The notes under the pieces were generated by a model that saw only the letters and a program-made list of their open reading frames with translations, was not told the DNA's origin and ran no database searches. Both the position numbers and the translations under genes were made by a program. This document shows positions 36,735-50,821 of a stretch of DNA of 64,000 bases, piece after piece (positions within the stretch are counted from its first letter, which is position 1; each line of letters opens with the position of its first letter). Source of the stretch: Symsagittifera roscoffensis (lineage: Eukaryota; Xenacoelomorpha; Acoela; Convolutidae); the NCBI RefSeq assembly GCF_963678635.1, contig NC_087065.1, forward strand, positions 66,373,374-66,437,373, given 5' to 3'.

Positions 36735-38824
36735 ACAGCTTTCTGGTTAGGTCAGAGTGGGTTACAATTTCACCGTCTCTTTGGACAGAGTCTCCTTTTG
36801 TGTTTAACCTTCTGTTTCAACTTTTCAGGTGTTTTTCTCTTATTTGTTTTGGTTTTGTCTTTTTCTCCAAAGTAGATCATTATGTTTTTTTTTTACTTTA
36901 TAGTGTTTCTTTTGGTTTCAGTAAAACTTGAAAGTTGGCTTCAAAGGAAAAATTTATCCAGTTTTAATCGGGTTTAATTTGGTTTGGGTACTGTGGGGCT
37001 TTCTTTCAAATTCAAGCTATTGATTTGTGGTTTTGTGGCGTTAGTAAGCTGCGTTGGTTATTGTAAGCTTACTCTTATTTCCCTCCAACCTTGTTGAAGG
37101 AAAGTTTGAAATGTGTGAAAACAAGTTAGAGTTGTTATCAGTGAAGTTTAAAACTTGAAATTCATTTATTAGATAATTCTTCGTGGACGAGTTTGTGCGA
37201 ATTGGTGAAAAAAGTGGGTAAAGTGTGAGCGAGTGAATTGTGGACGTTTAAAAAAAGTTAAGAATCAAAAAAAGAAGTGTTATTTGAAAAGAATAGTTTT
37301 CATTTAAATTAATTGCAATTTTATGAATTTACTGCTTTACTTATCTGAATTTTACTGCCAATTTATCAATTTATTAATATACTTCTGTTGTATTGAAATT
37401 TACTGCGTTATTAGTTTCTTTTCATTGTTAAATAGAACTTTAAAAGTATAGTAAGAAGAGATTGTCATTTTTTATTTGGATTTTTCTCTTTAGATGAACG
37501 ATCGGTGAAATTAAAAAAAAAGTGAGAAATTTATAAAAAAGGGTGAGTGCTTTGGTTTTTTTATTAGTTGAAAAATCAATGCATACTTACGCAGGATTAT
37601 CATCAGTGAAAAATCCATTAGAGAAATTAGTGTGGTTTGTGCCTGATGATGCGAGAAGTTTCGCAAACATGCGGATGATGTATTTAGTTTGAAGTAGAGG
37701 CCAGAGAAGCTCCAGCTCTCTGATGATGTTTAGGTCTTCGTTATCAATTGAGAATTTGTGATGAGTTTTGGATTAAATTAAACAATTTATTGTTATAATT
37801 AGTGTCATGTATATATTCTAGTATGAGACTTAAATGGGATATATATATTCTTTGGGGAAATTATTGGGTGGGAGACATCAACATCAAACGATTTGGTAAA
37901 TGCGCTCAACATTTACAATCGGCGAATGGAAACATAATTACGGAGGATGCCAAGGAGATTAGTGTTCCTTATGCAATAAGTGAAATTTGGTGAAGTGTAT
38001 TTTGAAATAATGATTGTAAATCTGTGTTGTGGGTTACGTTTTGGTGTATTAGATGTATAGTGATGTTGTATAAATTTGTAGTATGTACATGTACGTGTTA
38101 ATTTTATTCGTAATATAATTTCGAGCAAATAGTGTAAGTCATGTTCCTTAGGTGTAGGGAATTGCAAGTTTAGTGCAAACTGGTTAAGTTCATTAAAGTA
38201 TGACTCGTATGCTTTAGTGTTTTTTAATTTAGTGCTGTAGCGAGGATGTTATCGAATTTTTGTAAGTTCTATCTATTTTAACTACATAACAGATTTGATA
38301 AAGAATTTTTCTGTTAGTTGTGGGTTAACATTCGGGTCTTCCTCCTTTGGATGATCATAGTGGTTGATGGAGAATCTATTGTGCGTTGTACTATGAATCT
38401 GTTAAGTGTTTGGTTGAGTCCGATTGTAATGAATTAATTTTCGTGAAGTGCGGTTGTTAGTTTGTGTAGTCCGGATTGGCATAAGTCGTTTTGTTCGGGG
38501 GCGTTGTATAAGGGAAGGGCTAATGGGTTAGCAAAGTGGTAGTTAAAGTCCAAGAAAACGTGGGAACCAGGCTATATTAATCGACAAAGTTCAGTTGGTT
38601 TTCGTTAGTGGTCGTGTAGTAAGTACATTGAGGAAAAATCGGTAAGTTATAAACTAAAATTTCTTTGGTGTTGTTATGTTGTGGGTGAAACGAATATCGT
38701 CGGGATGATCTGGGACGGCTGATCAGGATTGGAGGTGTGGCGTTGGGTGTTTTCATTTAAAAATTATATGGGCTCGTGTAGGTTCTGCATTTGCTGATGG
38801 AATTGAGGATTGTGACCTCGAGCG
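36735..38824. repeat. Megasatellite unit B5 (short form)
   Basis: Second B of the pair, with post-B start variants. Like B2 it has A-like bases in the first ~900 bases (gaacgatcg near 37,497) and B-type bases after about 37,632. Private changes occur near 37,717, 37,900, 38,502 and 38,766. The junction is at 38,815. Confidence 0.94.
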
Positions 38825-40855
38825 ACAGCTTTCTGGTTAGGTCAGAGTGGGTTACAATTTCACCGTCTCTTTGGACAGAGTCTCCTTTTGTGTTTAACCT
38901 TCTGTTTCAACTTTTCAGGTGTTTTTCTCTTATTTGTTTTGGTTTTGTCTTTTTCTCCAAAGTAGATCATTATGTTTTTTTTTTACTTTATAGTGTTTCT
39001 TTTGGTTTCAGTAAAACTTGAAAGTTGGCTTCAAAGGAAAAATTTATCCAGTTTTAATCGGGTTTAATTTGGTTTGGGTACTGTGGGGCTTTCTTTCAAA
39101 TTCAAGCTATTGATTTGTGGTTTTGTGGCGTTAGTAAGCTGCGTTGGTTATTGTAAGCTTACTCTTATTTCCCTCCAACCTTGTTGAAGGAAAGTTTGAA
39201 ATGTGTGAAAACAAGTTAGAGTTGTTATCAGTGAAGTTTAAAACTTGAAATTCATTTATTAGATAATTCTTCGTGGACGAGTTTGTGCGAATTGGTGAAA
39301 AAAGTGGGTAAAGTGTGAGCGAGTGAATTGTGGACGTTTAAAAAAAGTTAAGAATCAAAAAAAGAAGTGTTATTTGAAAAGAATAGTTTTCATTTAAATT
39401 AATTGCAATTTTATGAATTTACTGCTTTACTTATCTGAATTTTACTGCCAATTTATCAATTTATTAATATACTTCTGTTGTATTGAAATTTACTGCGTTA
39501 TTAGTTTCTTTTCATTGTTAAATAGAACTTTAAAAGTATAGTAAGAAGAGATTGTCATTTTTTATTTGGATTTTTCTCTTTAGATGAACGATCGGTGAAA
39601 TTAAAAAAAAAGTGAGAAATTTATAAAAAAGGGTGAGTGCTTTGGTTTTTTTATTAGTTGAAAAATCAATGCATACTTACGCAGGATTATCATCAGTGAA
39701 AAATCCATTAGAGAAATTAGTGCGGTTTGTGCCTGATGATGCGAGAAGTTTCGCAAACATGCGGATGATGTATTTAGTTTGAAGTAGAGGCCAGAGAAGC
39801 TCCAGCGCTCTGATGATGTTTAGGTCTTCGTTATCAATTGAGAATTTGTGATGAGTTTTGGATTAAATTAAACAATTTATTGTTGTAATTAGTGTCATGT
39901 ATATATTCTAGTATGAGACTTAAATGGGATATATATATTCTTTGGGGAAATTATTGGGTGGGAGACATCAACATCAAACGATTTGGTAAGTGCGCTCAAC
40001 ATTTACAATCGGCGAATGGAAACATAATTACGGAGGATGCCAAGGAGATTAGTGTTCCTTATGCAGTAAGTGAAATTTGGTGAAGTGTATTTTGAAATAA
40101 TGATTGTAAATCTGTGTTGTGGGTTACGTTTTGGTGTATTAGATGTATAGTGATGTTGTATAAATTTGTAGTATGTACATGTACGTGTTAATTTTTTTCG
40201 TAATATAATTTCGAGCAAATAGTGTAAGTCATGTTCCTTAGGTGTAGGGAATTGCAAGTTTAGTGCAAACTGGTTAAGTTCATTAAAGTATGACTCGTAT
40301 GCTTTAATGTTTTTTAATTTAGTGCTGTAGCGAGGATGTTATCGAATTTTTGTAAGTTCTATCTATTTTAACTACATAACAGATTTGATAAAGAATTTTT
40401 CTGTTAGTTGTGGGTTAACATTCGGGTCTTCCTCCTTTGGATGATCATAGTGTTGATGGAGAATCTATTGTGCGTTGTACTATGAATCTGTTAAGTGTTT
40501 GGTTGAGTCCGATTGTAATGAATTAATTTTCGTGAAGTGCGGTTGTTAGTTTGTGTAGTCCGGATTGGCATAAGTCGTTTTGTTCGGGGGTGTTGTATAA
40601 GGGAAGGGCTAATGGGTTAGCAAAGTGGTAGTGTGAAGTCCAAGAAAACGTGGGAACCAGGCTATATTAATCGACAAAGTTCAGTTGGTTTTCGTTAGTG
40701 GTCGTGTAGTAAGTACATTGAGGGAAAATCGGTAAGCTATAAACTAAAATTTCTTTGGTGTTGTTATGTTGTGGGTGAAACGAATATCGTCGGGATGATC
40801 TGGGACGGCTGATCAGGATTGGAGGTGTGGCGTTGGGTGTTTTCATTTAAAAATT

Positions 40856-41246
40856 CTATGGGCTCGTGTAGGTTCTGCATTTGCTGATGGAATTGAGGAT
40901 TGTGATGTTGAGTGAGGTAGAGTGTGTTAGTTGGTCAATTGTTAGGGTCGTATTTGTCGTATGAATAAACTGTGGTTGTGTTATGAAGTTGTAGTTTAGG
41001 TATAGCTGGTTATCTGTCATAGGGCTAGGTGGGTCGGGTTGGTCGCTGGACATCGGGAAAGAATAGGAGTGGCGTCAGTATAAGAAAAGGGGGCTGGAGA
41101 GGATTCGTTTGGAAGGTGGGAAGCAAGGGTTGGAAAGGTTGCTTTGAAAACGTGGATGGGACAGGCTCTGAGTCTAGGATTTCTTCGGAAGTTTCTTTAT
41201 CGGCGTTGCTGAAGTTAGAATTAGTGTTAAAGTACATCTGTCGCAA
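40856..41246 (-). pseudogene. Segment P relic in A5
   Basis: Frames 41,025-41,246 and 40,856-41,053 on the minus strand, identical in protein to A3 and A4. Confidence 0.35.
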
Positions 41247-41643
41247 ATCATCTCAATCTGTGCGTAGTGAGTTAGTTGAAAAGGTGGGTAGGGGAAAAGA
41301 GGTCAGGTCTGAAAGTGAAATGCGGGACGAGTGGCGTTGAAGAATGTATGTATAGGAAAGGGAACGGTTGAGGCATCCATTCTGTCGGCTCATCATGTGC
41401 TAAAAAGATAGTTGTTTTGAGAAAGAAATTCTGTCGTATGTGGTTGCTTTACAATCTGCTCAAATGCGTCATCAATGGTTGACTGGTGGGGTGCTAAATG
41501 GGATGTTGGGCTTTGTGGGTAGCTATGACCTTGAGAAGTGTGTTCTGTTATTGCTAATGTATTCCTATTGCTTCGTGGTACTAAAGATTAAGGATGATTA
41601 TTATATAGGTGATGTAACTGTGGTGGTGCTGTAGGCGATGGAT

Positions 41644-43137
41644 TTATATTGTCTTGTGAAGTATCATGTGCTTTTGGTGTTGTTTCTTAATGTATTCGCT
41701 AATCTGAGCGTCGAGAGGAATTTTGTTTATCGAGATGGAAAATATTCCAAATAAACTTGCAAAAAATATGCGTGCTTCACTTGCTTGGTTGCTTACTTGT
41801 GTATGTATTGAGCATGTATTGTAGAATCCTTTCAATAGTGAGTAGAGGAATCCAAAAAAAAATTAAACATAGTCAACAGATCTCACGTCAATTTTTCTAA
41901 TATATAGTAGGGCCATCGTAGAAAAGCTAGTAGCTCGTTTTTTTGTATTTGTTCGAGTTCACATAAAAGAAGAATTTTTTCTGGTTCAGACAGTGACATT
42001 TCCTGAAAAATTCAGCTCATTGTATAGTCTAATTTCTCATCAAGTTGTATATCATTGTGATTTGCACCAAAAATGTTAGTTTGTTTTCAATACCATCAAA
42101 TTTTTATCTTTTTGATTATTAGATCTTATCCTATCAGGCTTGACTGTTTCAAAAGGGATTAATTCAATAAAAAAGTTTTGGTGAATTTTTATCATTCTTG
42201 CATGAATTTTAGCGACTTGAAATGTGGTAAAAGTTTCTTTTGGGTACCAAACAATGGTTGTTTGTGTGCGAGTGGTAGGATCGCATTATCCTTGGTATTT
42301 TTACCATGTAAGTGTATTCTTTGATATAAATAGTATCGTCTTGTAAGTCACGTGTTACTTGAACTTTTTCCAATTGGATTTTGCAATCAAAAAACATAAT
42401 TTCTTGGAAGCCTTTGTTCTTTGTGTCAGCTTACAATTTGAGGGGTTAGTAATTTCTTTGTGTGGTATCCAGTTTTTATCATTTGAGTCACAAGTTGAAC
42501 GTCCGTTTGCACCGTGGTACGGGTATTTAATGTCAAACTTAATATGCTTCAGAACTTGGTATGATTCAAATTCTGTCTAATGCGCGGAGTCTGGTAAAAT
42601 TTGAAAACTTAGTAATCTGCGACTTGCGCGTTTATTTGTGGTGATTTTTAATCGTTGTAATTCGTTTTCTCAATCTTCAGGATTAGGATCTAAAAGTCTT
42701 TAAATAATAGCTTGGATAAAAGGACACAAGATTTAAGTCAGAGTTGCAGCTCGTGCTTTTGAGTAAAGTGTAGCTACTATATTTATTGAGTCTATATCTT
42801 TTGGTTCTGATTCACATTGTGTGAGTTGATTTATTGCGTTTTTATGTAGTGTTTTTTGATGATTTTCTTCACAATCAAAATGTGCAATTAAGAGGTCTGG
42901 TGGTCCTGGTCGAGGGAAGGATTTTGATGTGAGTTCTAAGCGGAAAAGGAGGGAAAGGGTTTTAAGGAAAAAACTATTAAGATATACCTGAATATGGCAA
43001 TGTGTAAGATAAACCTGAATAAGGATTGTAGAATGTTATAATCCAATAGTCTTTCTTGTATATCTATCGTATTTATAGATAAATTCTGTTGTGGTAAATA
43101 GAGTGGGTAAAGATTGAGCTGTTTTATTTGGTGCGAA
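41644..43137 (-). pseudogene. Envelope-like relic (segment E) in A5
   Basis: Same broken frames as the other copies, with one private base near 42,612. Confidence 0.35.
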
Positions 43138-44554
43138 TAGAGGTAGTGGATGACGAACTAAGTTATTTAGTTTTATTGTTACGTCGAATTTAAGTGTTAG
43201 GTTATCTTGAGTGAGGATTTGTATATCATGTTCTTGAATATCTTTGTGAATGTCGTGTCTGTATTGTAATCGGTTTAGTGTCCTTGTATGTAATTTTTTA
43301 CTATCAAGATGTTTGTTAAATTGGGGAGTGGTGCTAAAAATGTCCGGTCTTAATGTAAAGGGATGTTCGTGCTTAGTAGTTCTCGATCACTATCGTCTAG
43401 ATTTGCAGGGAAATTTAAGCGGAACTTAGATGTTGGTGTTTGAACTGTTAATGAAGGGGTTGAAGGGATAAAGAGGTATCAGATGAAATGTCAATGGGTT
43501 CGTTTATCAACTTTGGTTCGCCTTGTGAGAATCCTTGTGTCGTCCAATGTGGAAGACGTTGCGTTGATGTGGGGGGATTAAAAGGTTTTTGACGAATTTG
43601 TTCAAAGTTGGCGTTGATCCCAAATAGTCCGATGGGATAGTTGGGATATTTTGTTGATAGATTGTTTGCAGTGATGGGGGAGTACTTTGGATTGTATTAC
43701 TAGAGAGATCCGAAGGGTGATGAAGGTATATTAAAATGATCTCTGGGGTTGCAAAGTTCCGATTTCGTCGCAATGGAAAATTTGTCTATCTTTTGTAGAT
43801 GTTAAATTCTGTTCTTGGCTTGATGTCTAGTTCTGTTAAGATCTTGTTGAAGTGAGGAGTAAATGTTGCATGTTAATTCGTTTTGTAGTTCACTTAGGGA
43901 TGCCTGACGAATTGCTGGTATCAAAGATTCGGATAAGCATGCGTGTTTTTCTTCAAATGTAAAGGGATTTTCTTGATATGAAATACGTGTAGATGATTGG
44001 GGTTGGTTTTTGACTAGATGTTGTTGTTGTTAGGGGTCCTGAGATGTAGTTTTTGGTGGAAATTGTTTATTTGGTTGTTGATTAGCAAATTTGGATATTT
44101 TGGTATATAGTTTTTTCTTAATTAAACCTATGTTATTTATAGTATTCTTCATTAAAAATGATCAAGAGATTTTTTGCTAATGCGAAAATAATTATTGCCT
44201 TTTTATACATATGCAAAATGTTAGGATGAGAGAGACTAGAAAAGTGAAAAAATTTACAAAAAGAAGGGAGATGGCTTTCTTAATAAATTAAGGTCATAAC
44301 ATTTAAAAGGTTGTTGAAACTTCCTACCTGAGGCGGTGGTCGAGCATTTTTGAGATAATTGAAAATTACAAAGAGGCTGCAAAAAGTTAGAAGTGAAAAG
44401 AAGAAGTCCTACTTCTAGGGTGTCAATGATACAAAATATAAGTTTCGAAAAGTGTTGAAAAAATTGAAAGTAATTTCGAAATGATTATTTTAAAACATTG
44501 AACTGGTCTAGAGAGAAGCATTTGAGAGATGACTTGTTCCGTCGAAATAATTTT
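43138..44554 (-). other. Segment S in A5, with a fused reading frame
   Basis: Private changes near 43,499 and 43,511 and one added base near 43,590 join two minus-strand frames into an 88-aa ORF (43,507-43,773) not present in other copies. One T is also missing near 44,010. These changes look like neutral decay rather than repair. Confidence 0.6.
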
Positions 44555-45910
44555 ACATATAACTGTCGGTGATTGTAAAAATCATTTAGACACAATGAAA
44601 ACATTCAAAAACTTTCTTGAAACATTTATATGTAGCAACTTCACTTAACAGGAAATGAGTTATTTTTGCTAGTTTTAGCAAATTTCAAAAAAAAAATGCT
44701 ATTTTCATCAATATTCTCTCAAAAAATCCATTATAATCAATTCTAATGGGTTAATTTGGTATGAAATATTGGGATTACAATCCATTTTTATTCGATTGTA
44801 ATTGAATGCTTTCGAAATGTATTGAGTTTAAGCCAGAGGTAGCTTTCTCATTAAGTATTTTCAGATCGGATTCAATGTCTGCTCGTCACGATATCTTATT
44901 TTCGGCCTGATAGGTTTGTGCAATTTCTTAGTCTAATACCGATCTCAATGTTACTCTTATATCTCCTAGTCTCAATAGATCTAGTGTATACTGCTAATTG
45001 CGAGTTGGTCATGGAGCTTGTCCAAAAGGAGAACACCGGTAGTCTGAAATGTATTTAAATTGTTCTGGTAGTTTCAGCACTAGAAATACTCGTCAGTGTA
45101 AGTGATGGAATATGATATGTTAGTTAGTGATATTTTATAGGGATGGTTTTATCAATAAATTAAATAGTTTATAAATACTAGTCCAGAATTGGTTCCACCC
45201 ATCCGGGGTTTAGGGATATTTTAGTTTTTAGATTGTTTATTGTAGTGAAGGACGGATGGAAAGATTTCTGATTCTTCGTGGTAGTTTTCTTTTGAGCATT
45301 TGGAGCACTGACTTTGTGAAGAAAGAAGAGATGTAGTTGTGGTTTAAGAGCAGAGAAGACCCATCTGTTCAAAAGATGGGTCTGGTTTGATTGTGGGTCG
45401 TCTTGAGTGATTGTGTCAAGATTGCAGATCGATGCAATGAAGAATCGATTTCGTTTAGCTTAAAGCGAGACTACGTGCAAGATAAAGATGACTTTTCCGT
45501 GTGAAATGCCAAGTGACTAGGATCGGTATGCGAGATCAACATCGAGTTCGCCCTTCGTATGTTTCAGTGGTTTCCTTTGCTGTGATGTCTAGTCCAAATT
45601 TTAAATCCTTTGAGGGTAGTGATTACGGCAACAAACCAAAAAATTTGCCATTCCAGAATTGAAAATTAATCGAGTTTTCATCTCCTTTGCTGCTCGTTCC
45701 GCGTTCTCTAAAAAATCTTCTACATTGCATTTTTATATCTACATCTTGTTAGTGAGATCAACTTTAGTGATGATATTCAATTAGATGTTTTCGCAAAAGC
45801 GTTTTTTAATTAGTTCGGTTATTTTAAAAGATTTGCTCACCTTGGAGCCACTCTTATCAAAAATAGCGTATCGGGATTAAAGCAAATGGTGGGGGCATGT
45901 ACCTCGAGCG
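44555..45910. other. Tail segment T in A5, no gene recognised
   Basis: Last complete tail in the window. It shares a T near 45,314 with A4. Otherwise it is like A2. Confidence 0.55.
45357..45383. other. Perfect hairpin in tail of A5
   Basis: Identical stem and loop to the other four copies. Confidence 0.7.
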
Positions 45911-48001
45911 ACAGCTTTCTGGTTAGGCCAGAGTGGGTTACAATTTCACCGTATCTTTGGACAGAGTCTCCTTTTGTGTTTAACCTTCTGTTTCAACTTT
46001 TCAGGTGTTTTTCTCTTATTTGTTTTGGTTTTGTCTTTTTCTCCAAAGTAGATCATTATGTTTTTTTTTACTTTATAGTGTTTCTTTTGGTTTCAGTATA
46101 GTTTGAAAGTTGGCTTCAAAGGAAAAATTTATCCAGTTTTAATCGGGTTTAATTTGGTTTGGGTACTGTGGGGCTTTCTTTCAAATTCAAGCTATTGATT
46201 TGTGGTTTTGTGGCGTTAGTAAGCTGCGTTGGTTATTGTAAGCTTACTCTTATTTCCCTCCAACCTTGTTGAAGGAAAGTTTGAAACGTGTGAAAACAAG
46301 TTAGAGTTGTTATCAGTGAAGTTTAAAACTTGAAATTCATTTATTAGATAATTCTTCGTGGACGAATTTGTGCGAATTGGTGAAAAAAGTGGGTAAAGTG
46401 TGAGCGAGTGAATTGTGGACGTTTAAAAAAAGTTAAGAATCAAAAAAAGAAGTGTTATTTGAAAAGAATAGTTTTCATTTAAATTAATTGCAATTTTATG
46501 AATTTACTGCTTTACTTATCTGAATTTTACTGCCAATTTATCAATTTATTAATACATTTCTGTTGTATTGAAATTTACTGCGTTATTAGTTTCTTTTCAT
46601 TGTTAAATAGAACTTTAAAAGTATAGTAAGAAGAGATTATCATTTTTTATTTGGATGTTTTCTCTTTAGATGAATGATCGGTGAAATTTAAAAAAAAAGT
46701 GAGAAGTTTATAAAAAAGGGTGAGTGCTTTGGTTTTTTTATTAGTTGAAAAATCAATGCATACTTACGCAGGATTATCATCAGTGAAAAATCCATTAGAG
46801 AAATTAGTGTGGTTTGTGCCTGATGATGCGAGAAGTTTCGCAAACATGCGGATGATGTATTTAGTTTGAAGTAGAGGCCAGAGAAGCTCCAGCGCTCTGA
46901 TGATGTTTAGGTCTTCGTTATCAATTGAGAATTTGTGATGAGTTTTGGATTAAATTAAACAATTTATTGTTATAATTAGTGTCATGTATATATTCTAGTA
47001 TGAGACTTAAATGGGATATATATATTCTTTGGGGAAATTATTGGGTGGGAGACATCAACATCAAACGATTTGGTAAGTGCGCTCAACATTTACAATCGGC
47101 GAATGGAAACATAATTACGGAGGATGCCAAGGAGATTAGTGTTCCTTATGCAATAAGTGAAATTTGGTGAAGTGTATTTTGAAATAATGATTGTAAATCT
47201 GTGTTGTGGGTTACGTTTTGGTGTATTAGATGTATAGTGATGTTGTATAAATTTGTAGTATGTACATGTACATGTTAATTTTATTCGTAATATAATTTCG
47301 AGCAAATAGTGTAAGTCATGTTCCTTAGGTGTAGGGAATTGCAAGTTTAGTGCAAACTGGTTAAGTTCATTAAAGTATGACTCGTATGCTTTAGTGTTTT
47401 TTAATTTAGTGCTGTAGCGAGGATGTTATCGAATTTTTGTAAGTTCTATCTATTTTAACTACATAACAGATTTGATAAAGAATTTTTCTGTTAGTTGTGG
47501 GTTAACATTCGGGTCTTCCTCCTTTGGATGATCATAGTGGTTGATGGAGAATATATTGTGCGTTGTACTATGAATCTGTTAAGTGTTTGGTTGAGTCCGA
47601 TTGTAATGCATTAATTTTCGTGAAGTGCGGTTGTTAGTTTGTGTAGTCCGGATTGGCATAAGTCGTTTTGTTCGGGGGTGTTGTATAAGGGAAGGGCTAA
47701 TGGGTTAGCAAAGTGGTAGTTAAAGTCCAAGAAAACGTGGGAACCAGGCTATATTAATCGACAAAGTTCAGTTGGTTTTCGTTAGTGGTCGTGTAGTAAG
47801 TACATTGAGGGAAAATCGGTAAGTTATAAACTAAAATTTCTTTGGTGTTGTTATGTTGTGGGTGAAACGAATATCGTCGGGATGATCTGGGACGGCTGAT
47901 CAGGATTGGAGGTGTGGCGTTGGGTGTTTTCATTTAAAAATTCTATGGGCTCGTGTAGGTTCTGCATTTGCCGATGGAATTGAGGATTGTGACCTCGAGC
48001 G
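45911..48001. repeat. Megasatellite unit B6 (short form)
   Basis: Single B before the truncated A6', with post-A start variants and a B-type head. Private changes include ccgtatc near 45,953, acatgtacatg near 47,269, agaatatattg near 47,553 and a C near 47,971. The junction is at 47,992. Confidence 0.94.
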
Positions 48002-50033
48002 ACAGCTTTCTGGTTAGGTCAGAGTGGGTTACAATTTCACCGTCTCTTTGGACAGAGTCTCCTTTTGTGTTTAACCTTCTGTTTCAACTTTTCAGGTGTT
48101 TTTCTCTTATTTGTTTTGGTTTTGTCTTTTTCTCCAAAGTAGATCATTATGTTTTTTTTTACTTTATAGTGTTTCTTTTGGTTTCAGTAAAACTTGAAAG
48201 TTGGCTTCAAAGGAAAAATTTATCCAGTTTTAATCGGGTTTAATTTGGTTTGGGTACTGTGGGGCTTTCTTTCAAATTCAAGCTATTGATTTGTGGTTTT
48301 GTGGCGTTAGTAAGCTGCGTTGGTTATTGTAAGCTTACTCTTATTTCCCTCCAACCTTGTTGAAGGAAAGTTTGAAATGTGTGAAAACAAGTTAGAGTTG
48401 TTATCAGAGAAGTTTAAAACTTGAAATTCATTTATTAGATAATTCTTCGTGGACGAGTTTGTGCGAATTGGTGAAAAAAGTGGGTAAAGTGTGAGCGAGT
48501 GAATTGTGGACGTTTAAAAAAAGTTAAGAATCAAAAAAAGAAGTGTTATTTGAAAAGAATAGTTTTCATTTAAATTAATTGCAATTTTATGAATTTACTG
48601 CTTTACTTATCTGAATTTTACTGCCAATTTATCAATTTATTAATATACTTCTGTTGTATTGAAATTTACTGCGTTATTAGTTTCTTTTCATTGTTAAATA
48701 GAACTTTAAAAGTATAGTAAGAAGAGATTGTCATTTTTTATTTGGATTTTTTCTCTTTAGATGAATGATCGGTGAAGTTAAAAAAAAAAGTGAGAAATTT
48801 ATAAAAAAGGGTGAGTGCTTTGGTTTTTTTATTAGTTGAAAAATCAATGCATACTTACGCAGGATTATCATCAGTGAAAAATCCATTAGAGAAATTAGTG
48901 CGGTTTGTGCCTGATGATGCGAGAAGTTTCGCAAACAAGCGGATGATGTATTTAGTTTGAAGAAGAGGCCAGAGAAGCTCCAGCGCTCTGATGATGTTTA
49001 GTTCTTCGTTATCAATTGAGAATTTGTGATGAGTTTTGGATTAAATTAAACAATTTATTGTTATAATTAGTGTCATGTATATATTCTAGTATGAGACTTA
49101 AATGGGATATATATATTCTTTGGGGAAATTATTGGGTGGGAGACATCAACATCAAACGATTTGGTAAGTGCGCTCAACATTTACAATCGGCGAATGGAAA
49201 CATAATTACGGAGGATGCCAAGGAGATTAGTGTTCCTTATGCAGTAAGTGAAATTTGGTGAAGTGTATTTTGAAATAATGATTGTAAATCTGTGTTGTGG
49301 GTTACGTTTTGGTGTATTAGATGTATAGTGATGTTGTATAAATTTGTAGTATGTACATGTACGTGTTAATTTTTTTCGTAATATAATTTCGAGCAAATAG
49401 TGTAAGTCATGTTCCTTAGGTGTAGGGAATTGCAAGTTTAGTGCAAACTGGTTAAGTTCATTAAAGTATGACTCGTATGCTTTAATGTTTTTTGATTTAG
49501 TGCTGTAGCGAGGATGTTATCGAATTTTTGTAAGTTCTATCTATTTTAACTACATAACAGATTTGATAAAGAATTTTTCTGTTAGTTGTGGGTTAACATT
49601 CGGGTCTTCCTCCTTTGGATGATCATAGTGTTGATGGAGAATCTATTGTGCGTTGTACTATGAATCTGTTAAGTGTTTGGTTGAGTCCGATTGTAATGAA
49701 TTAATTTTCGTGAAGTGCGGTTGTTAGTTTGTGTAGTCCGGATTGGCATAAGTCGTTTTGTTCGGGGGTGTTGTATAAGGGAAGGGCTAATGGGTTAGCA
49801 AAGTGGTAGTGTGAAGTCCAAGAAAACGTGGGAACCAGGCTATATTAATCGACAAAGTTCAGTTGGTTTTCGTTAGTGGTCGTGTAGTAAGTACATTGAG
49901 GGAAAATCGGTAAGCTATAAACTAAAATTTCTTTGGTGTTGTTATGTTGTGGGTGAAACGAATATCGTCGGGATGATCTGGGACGGCTGATCAGGATTGG
50001 AGGTGTGGCGTTGGGTGTTTTCATTTAAAAATT

Positions 50034-50424
50034 CTATGGGCTCGTGTAGGTTCTGCATTTGCTGATGGAATTGAGGATTGTGATGTTGAGTGAGGTAGAG
50101 TGTGTTAGTTGGTCAATTGTTAGGGTCGTATTTGTCGTATGAATAAACTGTGGTTGTGTTATGAAGTTGTAGTTTAGGTATAGCTGGTTATCTGTCATAG
50201 GGCTAGGTGGGTCGGGTTGGTCGCTGGACATCGGGAAAGAATAGGAGTGGCGTCAGTATAAGAAAAGGGGGCTGGAGAGGATTCGTTTGGAAGGTGGGAA
50301 GCAAGGGTTGGAAAGGTTGCTTTGAAAACGTGGATGGGACAGGCTCTGAGTCTAGGATTTCTTCGGAAGTTTCTTTATCGGCGTTGCTGAAGTTAGAATT
50401 AGTGTTAAAGTACATCTGTCGCAA
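50034..50424 (-). pseudogene. Segment P relic in A6'
   Basis: Frames 50,203-50,424 and 50,034-50,231 on the minus strand, same as A3-A5. Confidence 0.35.
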
Positions 50425-50821
50425 ATCATCTCAATCTGTGCGTAGTGAGTTAGTTGAAAAGGTGGGTAGGGGAAAAGAGGTCAGGTCTGAAAGTGAAATG
50501 CGGGACGAGTGGCGTTGAAGAATGTATGTATAGGAAAGGGAACGGTTGAGGCATCCATTCTGTCGGCTCATCATGTGCTAAAAAGATAGTTGTTTTGAGA
50601 AAGAAATTCTGTCGTATGTGGTTGCTTTACAATCTGCTCAAATGCGTCATCAATGGTTGACTGGTGGGGTGCTAAATGGGATGTTGGGCTTTGTGGGTAG
50701 CTATGACCTTGAGAAGTGTGTTCTGTTATTGCTAATGTATTCCTATTGCTTCGTGGTACTAAAGATTAAGGATGATTATTATATAGGTGATGTAACTGTG
50801 GTGGTGCTGTAGGCGATGGAT

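Larger units (their letters stand above)
38825..45910. repeat. Megasatellite unit A5 (long form, 7.09 kb)
   Basis: Closes the second BBA group (34,643-45,910, 11.27 kb). Its head is A-type except for a short B-type patch at about 39,759-39,821. Segments: H 38,825-40,855, P 40,856-41,246, unassigned 41,247-41,643, E 41,644-43,137, S 43,138-44,554, T 44,555-45,910. Confidence 0.95.
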
